Assembly (NCBI GenBank): GCA_021208565.1
Contig: JAJOJN010000061.1
Coordinates: 1-54,961, forward strand
Direction: 5' to 3'
From: Nitrincola sp.
Lineage (GTDB): Bacteria; Pseudomonadota; Gammaproteobacteria; Pseudomonadales; Balneatricaceae
DNA: 54,961 bases
In this document: positions 29,758 to 37,893 of the stretch, piece by piece
Layout: every line of letters starts with the position of its first letter
How positions within the stretch are numbered: the first letter of the stretch is position 1
The notes under the pieces: model-generated
The model's input: the letters and a program-made list of their open reading frames with translations, nothing else
Database searches by the model: none
What the model was told of the DNA's origin: nothing
Program-made: the position numbers and the translations under genes

Positions 29758-30543
29758 ATGACTTTAACTCTTCCAGTATTCGGCACCACTTGGCGACCTG
29801 TTCCATTTATCCTTTTCCATCTGATTGCTTTTTTACTTCTTTTGTCTTTTTTGATCCCCAGCGGTTTCGACTTTTGGAGACAGATAGACACACCCATTTT
29901 TTTGACACTCAACGGCTCTCTGGATGAGGGGGGCGCATGGGCTTGGATCTGGGCTTGGGCCAATACTCGTTACAAAGACATGATACTAGCCGTGATCATG
30001 CTACTCTTTTTGGTTTTTCCTGGATTTGGTTTTCAACGCAATCAGCTGCAGCAAGCCTTAGTCGGCTTTTTGGCACTGATGATACTGATGATTCCCTTTA
30101 GATTTTTTTTCTACGAATTTGCAAAACTTATGGATCTTACGGGCCCCAGCCCCTCTATCACCCTTCTTCCATCGATTATGCTGACAGAGCTGTTCCCAAA
30201 CATTCCTGCTAAAGACGCCTCCAGCCGAAGTTTCCCGGGCGATCATGCCACGGTCCTATTACTTTGGGCGGGTTATCTATTAATGAACAAGCGCTGCCTA
30301 GGAAGTTATTTTGCAGCCGCTTTAGCCGCACTGATGATTCTACCGCGTCTGATAGGTGGAGCTCACTGGTTCAGTGATGTTGCTGTAGGTGGTTTTGTCG
30401 TCGCTTTACCTGTGCTGGCTTGGGCTTTTTATACACCTACCGCCTATCGACTCACCCGCTGGTTAGAGAGAGGCTTTCTGCCGCTTTTCAACCTTGTTGG
30501 AAAACTACCGCTGATTGGACGCTTACCTTTTTTCAAAGGCTAA
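29758..30543 (+). CDS. LpxT-like PAP2-family lipid A phosphotransferase
   Basis: This 261-residue inner-membrane protein has about six membrane helices and the PAP2 phosphatase motifs. The active-site segment IPAKDASSRSFPGDHATVLL closely resembles the KDASRDSFPGDH motif of E. coli LpxT, and PRLIGGAHWFSDVAVGG carries the catalytic histidine and aspartate. LpxT moves a phosphate from undecaprenyl diphosphate to the 1-position of lipid A. That function here is inferred; a general PAP2 phosphatase such as an undecaprenyl diphosphatase is the alternative. It lies between hslO and hslR on the opposite strand, and its stop overlaps the hslR stop. Confidence 0.75.
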   Translation: MTLTLPVFGTTWRPVPFILFHLIAFLLLLSFLIPSGFDFWRQIDTPIFLTLNGSLDEGGAWAWIWAWANTRYKDMILAVIMLLFLVFPGFGFQRNQLQQALVGFLALMILMIPFRFFFYEFAKLMDLTGPSPSITLLPSIMLTELFPNIPAKDASSRSFPGDHATVLLLWAGYLLMNKRCLGSYFAAALAALMILPRLIGGAHWFSDVAVGGFVVALPVLAWAFYTPTAYRLTRWLERGFLPLFNLVGKLPLIGRLPFFKG

Positions 30544-30938
30544 TCCCAAAATCCTTTGATACGAAGTAGTTCACGACGGCTCTTTTTATCTGGGCGGTGC
30601 TCGGGAGCACTTCCCAGAAGCTTTCGTTGCGCAGCGCGCGCTTCACGGTCTTTGATACTTTTCTCAGTTTCCCTATAGAGAAGCTGGGCTTCGGCAGCAC
30701 CGCGTCGCTGATCAGACAAAGCCAAAACCAGCACTGTTTTCTCTTCGTAACCCAAGCGAAGGGTAATCTCTGCACCGACCTCAACCATTTTACTGCTTTT
30801 AGTTCTGGCACCATCATACTGCACCTTACCACCGTCAATCATCTGCTTAGCCAAGGCTCTGGTTTTGTAGAAGCGAGCCGCCCATAGCCATTTATCTAAG
30901 CGCACCTTATGATCGGCGTGGTAGTAGTGTTGTGTCAT
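30540..30938 (-). CDS. hslR: Ribosome-associated heat shock protein Hsp15
   Basis: HslR (132 residues) binds the free 50S subunit still carrying a nascent chain, after heat shock. The S4 RNA-binding domain occupies about 10-70, with VRLDKWLWAARFYKTRALAK and GGKVQYDGARTKSSKMVEVG. The basic C-terminal tail (EARAAQRKLLGSAPEHRPDK) is typical. It is convergent with the LpxT-like gene, with stop codons overlapping as CTAA at 30540-30543, and divergent from cysQ. Confidence 0.93.
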   Translation of the reverse strand: MTQHYYHADHKVRLDKWLWAARFYKTRALAKQMIDGGKVQYDGARTKSSKMVEVGAEITLRLGYEEKTVLVLALSDQRRGAAEAQLLYRETEKSIKDREARAAQRKLLGSAPEHRPDKKSRRELLRIKGFWD

Positions 30939-31042
30939 GTATTAAGATTCACCCTGTTGATACTCTTCACTTAACAGTATGAACGCTGTGCCAAGCGTTT
31001 TAAAGTAGAGTTAATTTCTTCCTGCCAAAGGTATTGCTGACC

Positions 31043-31876
31043 ATGCAAACAAATGCTGCTGATTTATTACCTGAGCTGATCCAGCTGATCTACCAGACCG
31101 GCGAAGCCATTATGGCAATCTATGCGGACGAGACACTTTGGCAGACTCAACAAAAGACAAATGACACACCGGTTACAGCGGCCGACTTGGCCGCCCAGAG
31201 CGTGCTACTTGATGGCCTCAATCGACTATCACCTGAAATACCCATCCTGAGCGAAGAGGGTCACTTAGTCCCTTGGGAACTGCGTCGGCATTGGCAGACC
31301 TACTGGCTGCTTGACCCACTGGATGGAACACGTGAATTTCTTCAACGCAATGGTGAGTTCACCGTCAACATCGCTCTTATCCAGCATGGCAAGCCGATAA
31401 TGGGTTTAGTATATGCACCTGCTACGCAAACACTCTACTGGGGTGGTGAAGGCCTAGGCGCTTGGAAACAACTTTCACCCCTTGATCAAGCCAGATCGAT
31501 TCAAGTTCGACAACCAAGTAAAAACGCCAGACTACTGACCAGTCGCCGGCACAGTCAACATGAAACGCTCGTGCTAGAAGAATTAGTCACCCAAGGCATC
31601 TTCAGTTATATAGAAGGATTTTCCTTGGGAAGCTCATTAAAGTTTTGTCAAATTGCAGAAGGCAGTGCAGATCTCTATTTGCGTTTAGCTCCTACAAGCG
31701 AATGGGACACGGCGGCTGCACAGGCGATTTTAGAAGCTGCAGGAGGGGCAATTCTTGTCCTTCCTGAAGGCAGAGCTATGGATTACAACCGAAAATCCGA
31801 CGTCACTAATCCGAGTTTTATCGCTTTAGCTCTTCCAGTACCTGATTGGATTTATCAACTAAAGATATCTGCATGA
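31043..31876 (+). CDS. cysQ: 3'(2'),5'-bisphosphate nucleotidase
   Basis: CysQ removes the 3'-phosphate from PAP left by sulfate assimilation and belongs to the inositol monophosphatase fold. Metal-binding motifs are seen in order: PILSEEGH, LLDPLDGTREFLQRNGEF, and EWDTAAAQAILEAAGG. The ATG at 31043 is preferred over a TTG three codons upstream; AAAGG lies 12 bases before it. Length is 277 residues. A hairpin overlaps the stop codon. Confidence 0.93.
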   Translation: MQTNAADLLPELIQLIYQTGEAIMAIYADETLWQTQQKTNDTPVTAADLAAQSVLLDGLNRLSPEIPILSEEGHLVPWELRRHWQTYWLLDPLDGTREFLQRNGEFTVNIALIQHGKPIMGLVYAPATQTLYWGGEGLGAWKQLSPLDQARSIQVRQPSKNARLLTSRRHSQHETLVLEELVTQGIFSYIEGFSLGSSLKFCQIAEGSADLYLRLAPTSEWDTAAAQAILEAAGGAILVLPEGRAMDYNRKSDVTNPSFIALALPVPDWIYQLKISA

Positions 31877-31894
31877 GCTTGTATTTAAGCTCAT
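31873..31894 (+). terminator. Hairpin overlapping the cysQ stop
   Basis: ATGAGCTT (31873-31880) and AAGCTCAT (31887-31894) form a perfect 8-bp stem with a six-base loop and include the TGA stop. The following bases are C-rich, not T-rich, so it is a weak terminator candidate. Confidence 0.35.
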
Positions 31895-31943
31895 CCGCCC
31901 CAATAGTTAACTCGATACACTAACAGGAACGAAATCGCACACT

Positions 31944-31967
31944 TTTTGTATCATGATAGATACAAAA
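31944..31967. promoter_or_regulatory. 9-bp palindrome upstream of sodB
   Basis: TTTTGTATC (31944-31952) and GATACAAAA (31959-31967) form a perfect inverted repeat around ATGATA, about 72 bases before the sodB start. It has the size of a dimeric repressor site. It is not a clear Fur box. The binding protein is unknown. Confidence 0.5.
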
Positions 31968-31978
31968 TTCGATGTTAT

Positions 31979-31993
31979 GATTGTTAAACAATC
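31979..31993. promoter_or_regulatory. Second palindrome in the sodB leader or promoter
   Basis: GATTGTT and AACAATC flank a single A, a perfect 7-bp dyad 46 bases before the sodB ATG. It overlaps a TATGAT (31976-31981) that could be a -10 box, so a bound protein would block the promoter. Confidence 0.4.
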
Positions 31994-32038
31994 TGTTTAA
32001 CCCTGTCAAAATACTGTCAATAATAAGGTGAGCACATT

Positions 32039-32623
32039 ATGAGTTTTGAATTACCTGCACTACCCTATGCGAAAGATGCACTGGAACCACACATCTCTGC
32101 AGAGACACTTGACTACCATCATGGCAAACACCACAACACCTATGTTGTTAAGCTAAATGGTCTGGTTCCAGGCACTGAATTCGAAGGCAAAAGCCTAGAA
32201 GAGATCATTAAAACTGCACCTGCTGGTCCTGTTTTCAACAATGCCGCTCAAGTTTGGAATCACACTTTCTACTGGCACTGCTTGTCCCCTAACGGTGGCG
32301 GAGCGCCAACTGGTGCGTTAGCAGATGCAATCAATGCCAAGTGGGGTTCTTTCGAGAAGTTCCAAGAAGAGTTTAATGACCGCGCAGTCAACAACTTCGC
32401 TTCAAGCTGGACTTGGTTGGTTAAGAACGCCGATGGCTCTCTTGAAATCACCAACACTAGCAACGCAGGCACCCCCATGACGAATGGTCAAACGGCTATT
32501 CTGACGGTTGATCTATGGGAACACGCCTATTACATCGATTATCGTAACCTGCGTCCAGACTACCTGAAAGGCTTCTGGGCTTTGGTTAATTGGGAATTTG
32601 CCAGCAACAACTTCGCTGCGTAA
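32039..32623 (+). CDS. sodB: Superoxide dismutase (Fe)
   Basis: SodB dismutates superoxide in the cytoplasm. The metal ligands are in the usual places: histidine in [19 protein letters not shown], histidine in [14 protein letters not shown], and aspartate and histidine in [13 protein letters not shown]. The AAQVWNH sequence with glutamine near residue 70 is the iron-enzyme pattern. The 194-residue length is typical. AAGGTG precedes the ATG. Two palindromes lie upstream and a terminator downstream. Confidence 0.97.
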   Translation: MSFELPALPYAKDALEPHISAETLDYHHGKHHNTYVVKLNGLVPGTEFEGKSLEEIIKTAPAGPVFNNAAQVWNHTFYWHCLSPNGGGAPTGALADAINAKWGSFEKFQEEFNDRAVNNFASSWTWLVKNADGSLEITNTSNAGTPMTNGQTAILTVDLWEHAYYIDYRNLRPDYLKGFWALVNWEFASNNFAA

Positions 32624-32640
32624 TTCCACTGCTTCAACTC

Positions 32641-32664
32641 AAGCCGCGCTTCGCGCGCTTTTTT
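32641..32664 (+). terminator. sodB rho-independent terminator
   Basis: AAGCCGCGC, a short TTC loop and GCGCGCTT form a GC-rich stem with one mismatch, followed directly by six T's. It begins 17 bases after the sodB stop. Confidence 0.85.
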
Positions 32665-32722
32665 ATGCAACATTTTTCTCTAGGCTATTTTGAGACGACT
32701 CAGGTGTTGGGTGACCTAAACT

Positions 32723-33248
32723 CTAGTCGATTTTGACACGCGCCAGCCTTTCTTCAATCAAGGCAGTTCTTTGACGCGTTTGTGCAATAAACATATCTGC
32801 AGCATGATAAGCGCCCAAATCACCGCCGCCATTTCGAGTAAAGGCCTCACTCACCGCATTCTGACGCGTATCTAACCAAACATTTTGCTCTTCAATTTCT
32901 CGCACTCTGGCCATATCGGGAAGATAATCCAACAACTCATGAAAAAGTACATATAGCTGACCATCATAGAGATATGCGATTTGCGTGATGGTTTGCGTTT
33001 TGGCTTGCTGATCAGTTTGATCACGCAAGATAGCTTCAAGATAGCGAATGGGCTGATTGTAATTTGGCGCCCAGTCGAGCGTGGTAATCATGGGCGGTTG
33101 CACGACCTGAGCCGTTGGAGTCTGAACAGGGGTCCTGTCTCGATTACTGACTCCAGGGATTTGCACACCACTACACGCTGTTAAGAGACTCGCGATGGAG
33201 ATGATGGTAAGCGTTTTGAAGTAATTTTTTTTGGCGGCTTTTTTTCAT
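32723..33248 (-). CDS. LprI/YecT-like lipoprotein, signal peptide hidden by a one-base insertion
   Basis: The conserved body (about 148 codons, 33166 to 32723) has the pattern NVWLDTRQNAV, then GGGDLGAYHAAD, then TRQRTALIEERL, reminiscent of the LprI/DUF1311 lysozyme-inhibitor-type domain. Upstream in the same frame is YFKTLTIISIASLLTACSGV, a hydrophobic stretch ending in a lipobox (LTAC). It lacks a start because of an A-run; with one A removed from the run at 33239-33245 or 33225-33232, the ATG at 33248 reads MKKAAKKNYFK into it. A 174-residue lipoprotein results. The domain match is only suggestive. Confidence 0.6.
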
Positions 33249-33279
33249 TCGTTACAGTCCATTTTTTCGCAGCGTCCAA

Positions 33280-33879
33280 TCACTTTGATGAACTCAGTCG
33301 TGACTCAACATAGGGCCAAACATTATCCAAAATGATTGGCTGAGCATCTGCATTGGGGTGAAGACCATCAGACTGCATCAGATTCCAATCCAGTGCAACA
33401 TTTTCCAGTAAAAAGGGAACTCTGACCAACTCAAAACGGTCAGCTACTTCGGCGTATAGATTAAAGAAAGCCTCGGTGTATTGAGGTCCATAGTTAGGTG
33501 GAATACGTATACCGATGATAATCACCTCAGCGCCAGAGGACTGAATGGTGGTGACTAAAGCATTTAAGTTGTCACGGATTCGAGCAATGGGTAAACCGCG
33601 TAATGCATCGTTTGCACCTAGCTGTAACAAGACTAAGTCAGGTTGATGACGCTCCAGTAAGGCCGGTAACCGCGTTAAGCCGCCATCGGTGGTTTCACCA
33701 CTGACACTAGCGTTAATCAGGGTATACTCTTCGGCATCGAGCCGCTGTTCCATCAAGGCCACCCAACCTTGTTCAGGCTGAATACCATAGGCGGCTGACA
33801 AACTATCACCAAACACTAATAGAGTGTTAGCCTGTAACGATGTTGAGATCATAAATAACACGGAAATGAGATAACGCAT
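33280..33879 (-). CDS. tesA: Periplasmic arylesterase / thioesterase I (TesA)
   Basis: This SGNH hydrolase of 199 residues carries a signal peptide ([17 protein letters not shown]) and the four blocks LVFGDSLSAAYG (nucleophile serine), ASVSGETTDGG, LLQLGANDALRG and SDGLHPNADAQ (catalytic Asp and His). It acts on acyl esters and thioesters in the periplasm. The start at 33879 overlaps the start codon of the divergent ybbA gene (CATG), and GGAG lies upstream. Divergent tesA-ybbA is the E. coli arrangement. Confidence 0.94.
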   Translation of the reverse strand: MRYLISVLFMISTSLQANTLLVFGDSLSAAYGIQPEQGWVALMEQRLDAEEYTLINASVSGETTDGGLTRLPALLERHQPDLVLLQLGANDALRGLPIARIRDNLNALVTTIQSSGAEVIIIGIRIPPNYGPQYTEAFFNLYAEVADRFELVRVPFLLENVALDWNLMQSDGLHPNADAQPIILDNVWPYVESRLSSSK

Positions 33880-34585
33880 GACGCTCCCGACAGATAACAA
33901 AATTCTACTTGAAGCCCAGAATGTCGCAAAATGGTTTGCAACACAAGACCAACGGCTTGAGCTCTTTCATGATTTGAATCTTAAAGTGCTTGAAGGTGAG
34001 ACCTTGGCCATCGTTGGACGTTCCGGAGCCGGGAAATCGACCTTGCTGAGTTTATTAGCGGGACTCGATCAGCCTAGCTCTGGCGATATTTTATTGCAGG
34101 GCCGGTCGCTGGCGAAGATGGATGATGCCACCCGAGCAGAGTTGAGAGCCAAGCAGATCAGTTTTATTTTCCAGTCATTTCATCTACTGCCTGAGCTATC
34201 AGCACTGGACAATGTTCGTCTAGCTTTGGAAATACAGGGCAACCCTTCAGCAGTCACCGAAGCTAAGCACTGGCTCAACCAAGTCGGTTTAGGCCAACGG
34301 ATTGATCACTTTCCGGCTCAACTATCGGGTGGGGAGCAGCAACGTGTTGCCATCGCCAGAGCTTTTGCCACACGGCCTTCACTCCTCTTCGCGGATGAAC
34401 CCACCGGCAATCTTGATGAAGATACGGGTCAGCAGATCATTGAACAGCTATTTGCCCTCAATAAGCAAGAAAACACCACGCTGATTTTGATTACACACGA
34501 CTTAGATTTGGCCGCACGCTGCCAACGCTGCGTCAGCCTCCATGCTGGACAATTACACGAAACTCAACGACAGGCGATGTCATGA
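33878..34585 (+). CDS. ybbA: ABC transporter ATPase YbbA
   Basis: The 235-residue ATPase shows Walker [18 protein letters not shown]-loop [20 protein letters not shown], signature [19 protein letters not shown], and Walker [15 protein letters not shown]. It is of the LolD/MacB subfamily that pairs with FtsX-like permeases. It overlaps the permease gene by four bases (ATGA) and is divergent from tesA. The physiological substrate of YbbA-YbbP is not established. Confidence 0.94.
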   Translation: MTLPTDNKILLEAQNVAKWFATQDQRLELFHDLNLKVLEGETLAIVGRSGAGKSTLLSLLAGLDQPSSGDILLQGRSLAKMDDATRAELRAKQISFIFQSFHLLPELSALDNVRLALEIQGNPSAVTEAKHWLNQVGLGQRIDHFPAQLSGGEQQRVAIARAFATRPSLLFADEPTGNLDEDTGQQIIEQLFALNKQENTTLILITHDLDLAARCQRCVSLHAGQLHETQRQAMS

Positions 34586-37050
34586 GAGGATTTAACTTAA
34601 TTGTTCTGAGACAACTGAAGGCTCAGCTAAGAACGGCTGAATGGCGAGCGCTATTATTTGCCACTTGGATCGCGATTGCACTGGCAACCCTTCTTGCGCT
34701 GCTGGGTGACCGTTTAGAGCGAGGCTTATTGAGAGAAAGTGCGGCTATGCTGGGTGCTGACCTAGTCCTGAGTAGCCAACGCCCTATAAATCCTGCACGT
34801 ATCGATGATGCGCTTCAACGAGGTTTCCAGATCGCTCAAGTGGCTCAATTCCCAAGCATGGTCAGCGTCGGCGATGAAATGATGCTAGTTTCCGTGAGAG
34901 CCGTTACTTCGCCTTATCCTTTGCGGGGTGAAATTCGCACTGAACCACCACTTCCTCAAGATCAACCCTTTAGCGGGGAAGTCTGGGTGGAAGCACGTAT
35001 TTTGGAACAGCTGTCATTACAAGTAGGTGATCAAGTCACTCTAGGTTACAGTGAATTCACCATTACGGCCGCCATGCTAAGCTCTCCTGATAGAGGCTCT
35101 GGTTTAAGAAGCTTTAGTCCCCAGCTGGTGATGCATCAAGAGGATCTTGAAGCCACAGGCATTCTGGCACCAGGCAGTCGAGCCGAATTTCGATTATTAC
35201 TTGCGGGTGAGCCTCAAGAAATTGAAACACTTGAAACCCTGTGGCAAGCCTCTTTGGGCGACGAAGAGCGACTGTTTAGCTTACGAGCGGATCAGCCCAT
35301 GACAGGTGCCGCGCTAGGCAGTGCATTGAGTTACCTAAAACTCACCGCTTTGATTGCACTCTTACTATCTGCACTGACGATTTTCTTAAGTTTGCGGAGG
35401 TTCAGTGATGGACAGCACCAACGCTGTGCCTTGTTATTAAGTTTAGGACTTAACAGCACTGATTTAGTAAAGCTTTATCTTTATCAATTGATGATCGCTT
35501 GGCTGTTGCTGTCGGTCGTGGGAACCATTACCGGTATTGCACTAGAGCAGATTATTCTGAGCTGGCTTAAAGAGTTGTTACCTGAGGCACTTCCTACACC
35601 CACCCATTGGCGTTACTTAAGCGGTCCAGCTATGGGTTTTGCACTCCTGATCCTACTTGGCCTCCCACCCATCCTGCAACTGTCCAACATTTCAGTATCT
35701 TCTCTGTTTAGAGACGAGATAGTGGGCAGCGATAAACGTGCCTTGCTGATTCAACTCACTTGCTTTGCACTCTTAGCCGCTACCTTATTAGCCTTTTTGG
35801 GTGCGCCTCTGGCCGCATTGACGCTATTAATGCTGATACTCGTGGGTGGTGCTCTGTTTGGCTGGATCGCTCAACAGTGCCTTAAGTTGCTTGCAATACC
35901 CTTTGCCAAAAAACTCCTACTCGGACGTTTACTGATCATGCGACTGGAACAGCAAAAACGCTGGCACAGACTACAGGCGGGCGTCGTGATACTGCTGATG
36001 ACTCTATTGAGCCTCGTCTGGATCAGTCGTAGCGATCTACTGGCCGACTGGTACACGCAAATACCAGAAGACACGCCAAATTACTTTGTGATCAATATTC
36101 AGCCTTGGCAAACCGAATCTCTACAGGAGTTTTTGGATCAAAATGCGATCCGTAGTGAGCTCTATCCCATGGTACGTGGCCGAGTGTCGACGCTTAATGG
36201 TTCATCTATCCATGCACAGATGAACCCTGAGCAACTTGAACATAACACGCTTAACCGCGAGTTGAATTTGAGCTGGAGCGATACCCCTCCTTCACACAAT
36301 AGTATCGTGGCGGGTCGCTGGTGGGATGCCGATACTAGCGACCCTGAAATTTCCGTAGAACGGGAGATGGCTGAAATTTTAGGCTTAGTCCCTGGTGATC
36401 TTCTCGGTTTCAATTTAGGTGGGATAGAAATAGAAGCCCGTATTACCAGTCTTAGAGCGGTTGAATGGACCTCTTTTCAACCTAACTTCTATGTCATCTT
36501 CAATGCCGCCGCGCTTAAAGAAATGCCCGCGACGTTTATTACGAGCTTTCGGCTAGAAACTGAACGCCAGGCACTGGCCTCTCAACTGGTGAGAGAATTT
36601 CCATCTTTAACACTCATTGATATCGGCCAGTTGTTAACACAAATTGGGACTTGGCTAGAGAGACTAGGGGATAGCTCCGCACTGATATTAGGTCTCACTA
36701 TGCTGTGTGGTGCTTTGCTGATGTTGCTAACCTTACATCAAGCGCTGCAACAACGGCGCTATGAAAGTGCTCTCCTACAAACGCTAGGCGCGAGCGCTGA
36801 GCAGACGCAAAAGCTCGACCTATTAGAACTCTTACTGCTCGGTGCGGTTTGCGGCATCCTTGCCGTCATCACCACAGAGCTCACACTAATGCTGCTCTAT
36901 CAGCACCTGTTAAACCTGACGCCTAAGTTACACGTCGGCATGTGGATTCTGCTGCCCCTGACGTCTAGCCTGTTTTTTGTCATCAGCGGAATTCTGATGA
37001 GAAGACGCTTAACGCTGAGTCAGTGCTACCGCCTGCTCAAAAGTAGCTAG
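34582..37050 (+). CDS. ybbP: FtsX-like ABC permease YbbP
   Basis: This 822-residue inner-membrane protein has an N-terminal helix, a large periplasmic domain, a block of helices around 250-480, a second periplasmic domain, and three C-terminal helices (around 690-815). This is the duplicated FtsX-type layout. Segments such as FSDGQHQRCALLLSLGLNST and LQQRRYESALLQTLGASAEQ fit the coupling regions of FtsX permeases. It is translationally coupled to ybbA. E. coli YbbP is similar in length (804). Confidence 0.92.
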   Translation: MRGFNLIVLRQLKAQLRTAEWRALLFATWIAIALATLLALLGDRLERGLLRESAAMLGADLVLSSQRPINPARIDDALQRGFQIAQVAQFPSMVSVGDEMMLVSVRAVTSPYPLRGEIRTEPPLPQDQPFSGEVWVEARILEQLSLQVGDQVTLGYSEFTITAAMLSSPDRGSGLRSFSPQLVMHQEDLEATGILAPGSRAEFRLLLAGEPQEIETLETLWQASLGDEERLFSLRADQPMTGAALGSALSYLKLTALIALLLSALTIFLSLRRFSDGQHQRCALLLSLGLNSTDLVKLYLYQLMIAWLLLSVVGTITGIALEQIILSWLKELLPEALPTPTHWRYLSGPAMGFALLILLGLPPILQLSNISVSSLFRDEIVGSDKRALLIQLTCFALLAATLLAFLGAPLAALTLLMLILVGGALFGWIAQQCLKLLAIPFAKKLLLGRLLIMRLEQQKRWHRLQAGVVILLMTLLSLVWISRSDLLADWYTQIPEDTPNYFVINIQPWQTESLQEFLDQNAIRSELYPMVRGRVSTLNGSSIHAQMNPEQLEHNTLNRELNLSWSDTPPSHNSIVAGRWWDADTSDPEISVEREMAEILGLVPGDLLGFNLGGIEIEARITSLRAVEWTSFQPNFYVIFNAAALKEMPATFITSFRLETERQALASQLVREFPSLTLIDIGQLLTQIGTWLERLGDSSALILGLTMLCGALLMLLTLHQALQQRRYESALLQTLGASAEQTQKLDLLELLLLGAVCGILAVITTELTLMLLYQHLLNLTPKLHVGMWILLPLTSSLFFVISGILMRRRLTLSQCYRLLKSS

Positions 37051-37087
37051 ACTCGTTTTTAAGACACTAGCGGTTGCGGCTATCAAA

Positions 37088-37759
37088 CTAACGCTTCAGG
37101 GTTTCCACCCCCTGAGGCGTTCCCATCAAAATGACATCCGCCCCACGGTTTGCAAATAGGCCATTAGTGACGACACCCACAATATTGTTGAGGTGGCGCT
37201 CAAACACTTTAGGGTCCAAAATTTCGACATCATGCAGATCAATAATGATATTACCGTTATCGGTCACCACCCCCTCACGATAAATGGGTTGCCCTTCGAG
37301 CGCCGCGAGTTGACGACCAACATAGGAGCGCGCCATGGGGATCACCTCAATAGGTAACGGAAAACGCCCTAACACATCCACCTTTTTCGTTTCATCCACA
37401 ATACAGATAAAGGTTTTGGCGACGGCGGCAACAATTTTTTCGCGCGTCAGTGCAGCACCACCACCCTTGATCAGATTAAAGCCTGAATCGAACTCATCCG
37501 CGCCGTCGATGTAAAATTCAAGATTAGAGACGGCATTAAGATCGAAAACTTCAATATCATGCTGACGCAAACGTGCCGCCGTCGCTTCTGAACTGGCCAC
37601 GGCTCCAGCAAACTCATCACGATACTTCGCCAAGGCGTCAATAAAACAGTTCGCTGTCGATCCTGTACCCACACCAATAATGGTTTGACGATCCAGCTTT
37701 GGACGGATCATCTCTACCGCAGCCAAACCCACTGCTCGCTTCATCTCATCTTGATTCAT
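37088..37759 (-). CDS. rpiA: Ribose-5-phosphate isomerase A
   Basis: RpiA interconverts ribose-5-phosphate and ribulose-5-phosphate. The phosphate-binding loop [17 protein letters not shown] is near the N-terminus, followed by [34 protein letters not shown] with the catalytic aspartates, and [23 protein letters not shown] at 37759 is taken as start; 223 residues match E. coli (219). Divergent from ilvA, as in Pseudomonas. Its 3' end forms a hairpin with arms AACGCTTCAGGG (37090-37101) and CCCTGAGGCGTT (37110-37121). Confidence 0.97.
   Translation of the reverse strand: MNQDEMKRAVGLAAVEMIRPKLDRQTIIGVGTGSTANCFIDALAKYRDEFAGAVASSEATAARLRQHDIEVFDLNAVSNLEFYIDGADEFDSGFNLIKGGGAALTREKIVAAVAKTFICIVDETKKVDVLGRFPLPIEVIPMARSYVGRQLAALEGQPIYREGVVTDNGNIIIDLHDVEILDPKVFERHLNNIVGVVTNGLFANRGADVILMGTPQGVETLKR
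37090..37121 (-). terminator. Hairpin overlapping the end of rpiA
   Basis: The two 12-base arms pair with one G-U wobble and an eight-base loop. The stem includes the last codons and part of the stop codon of rpiA, and on the minus strand AGTTTGATAG follows. It may also protect the converging ybbP transcript. Because the arms are coding sequence, the hairpin may be partly coincidental. Confidence 0.35.
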
Positions 37760-37893
37760 CACTGACACCCACAAAATTGCAAAGAGTTAGGGAATTATAC
37801 GCGCTAGTGCTTCTCGCTTATAGACGTAAAAGGCCATAGCCGATACCATCACTACCCCGTTCATTATTTACACAGGTTTTAACAGCTCTCGCT

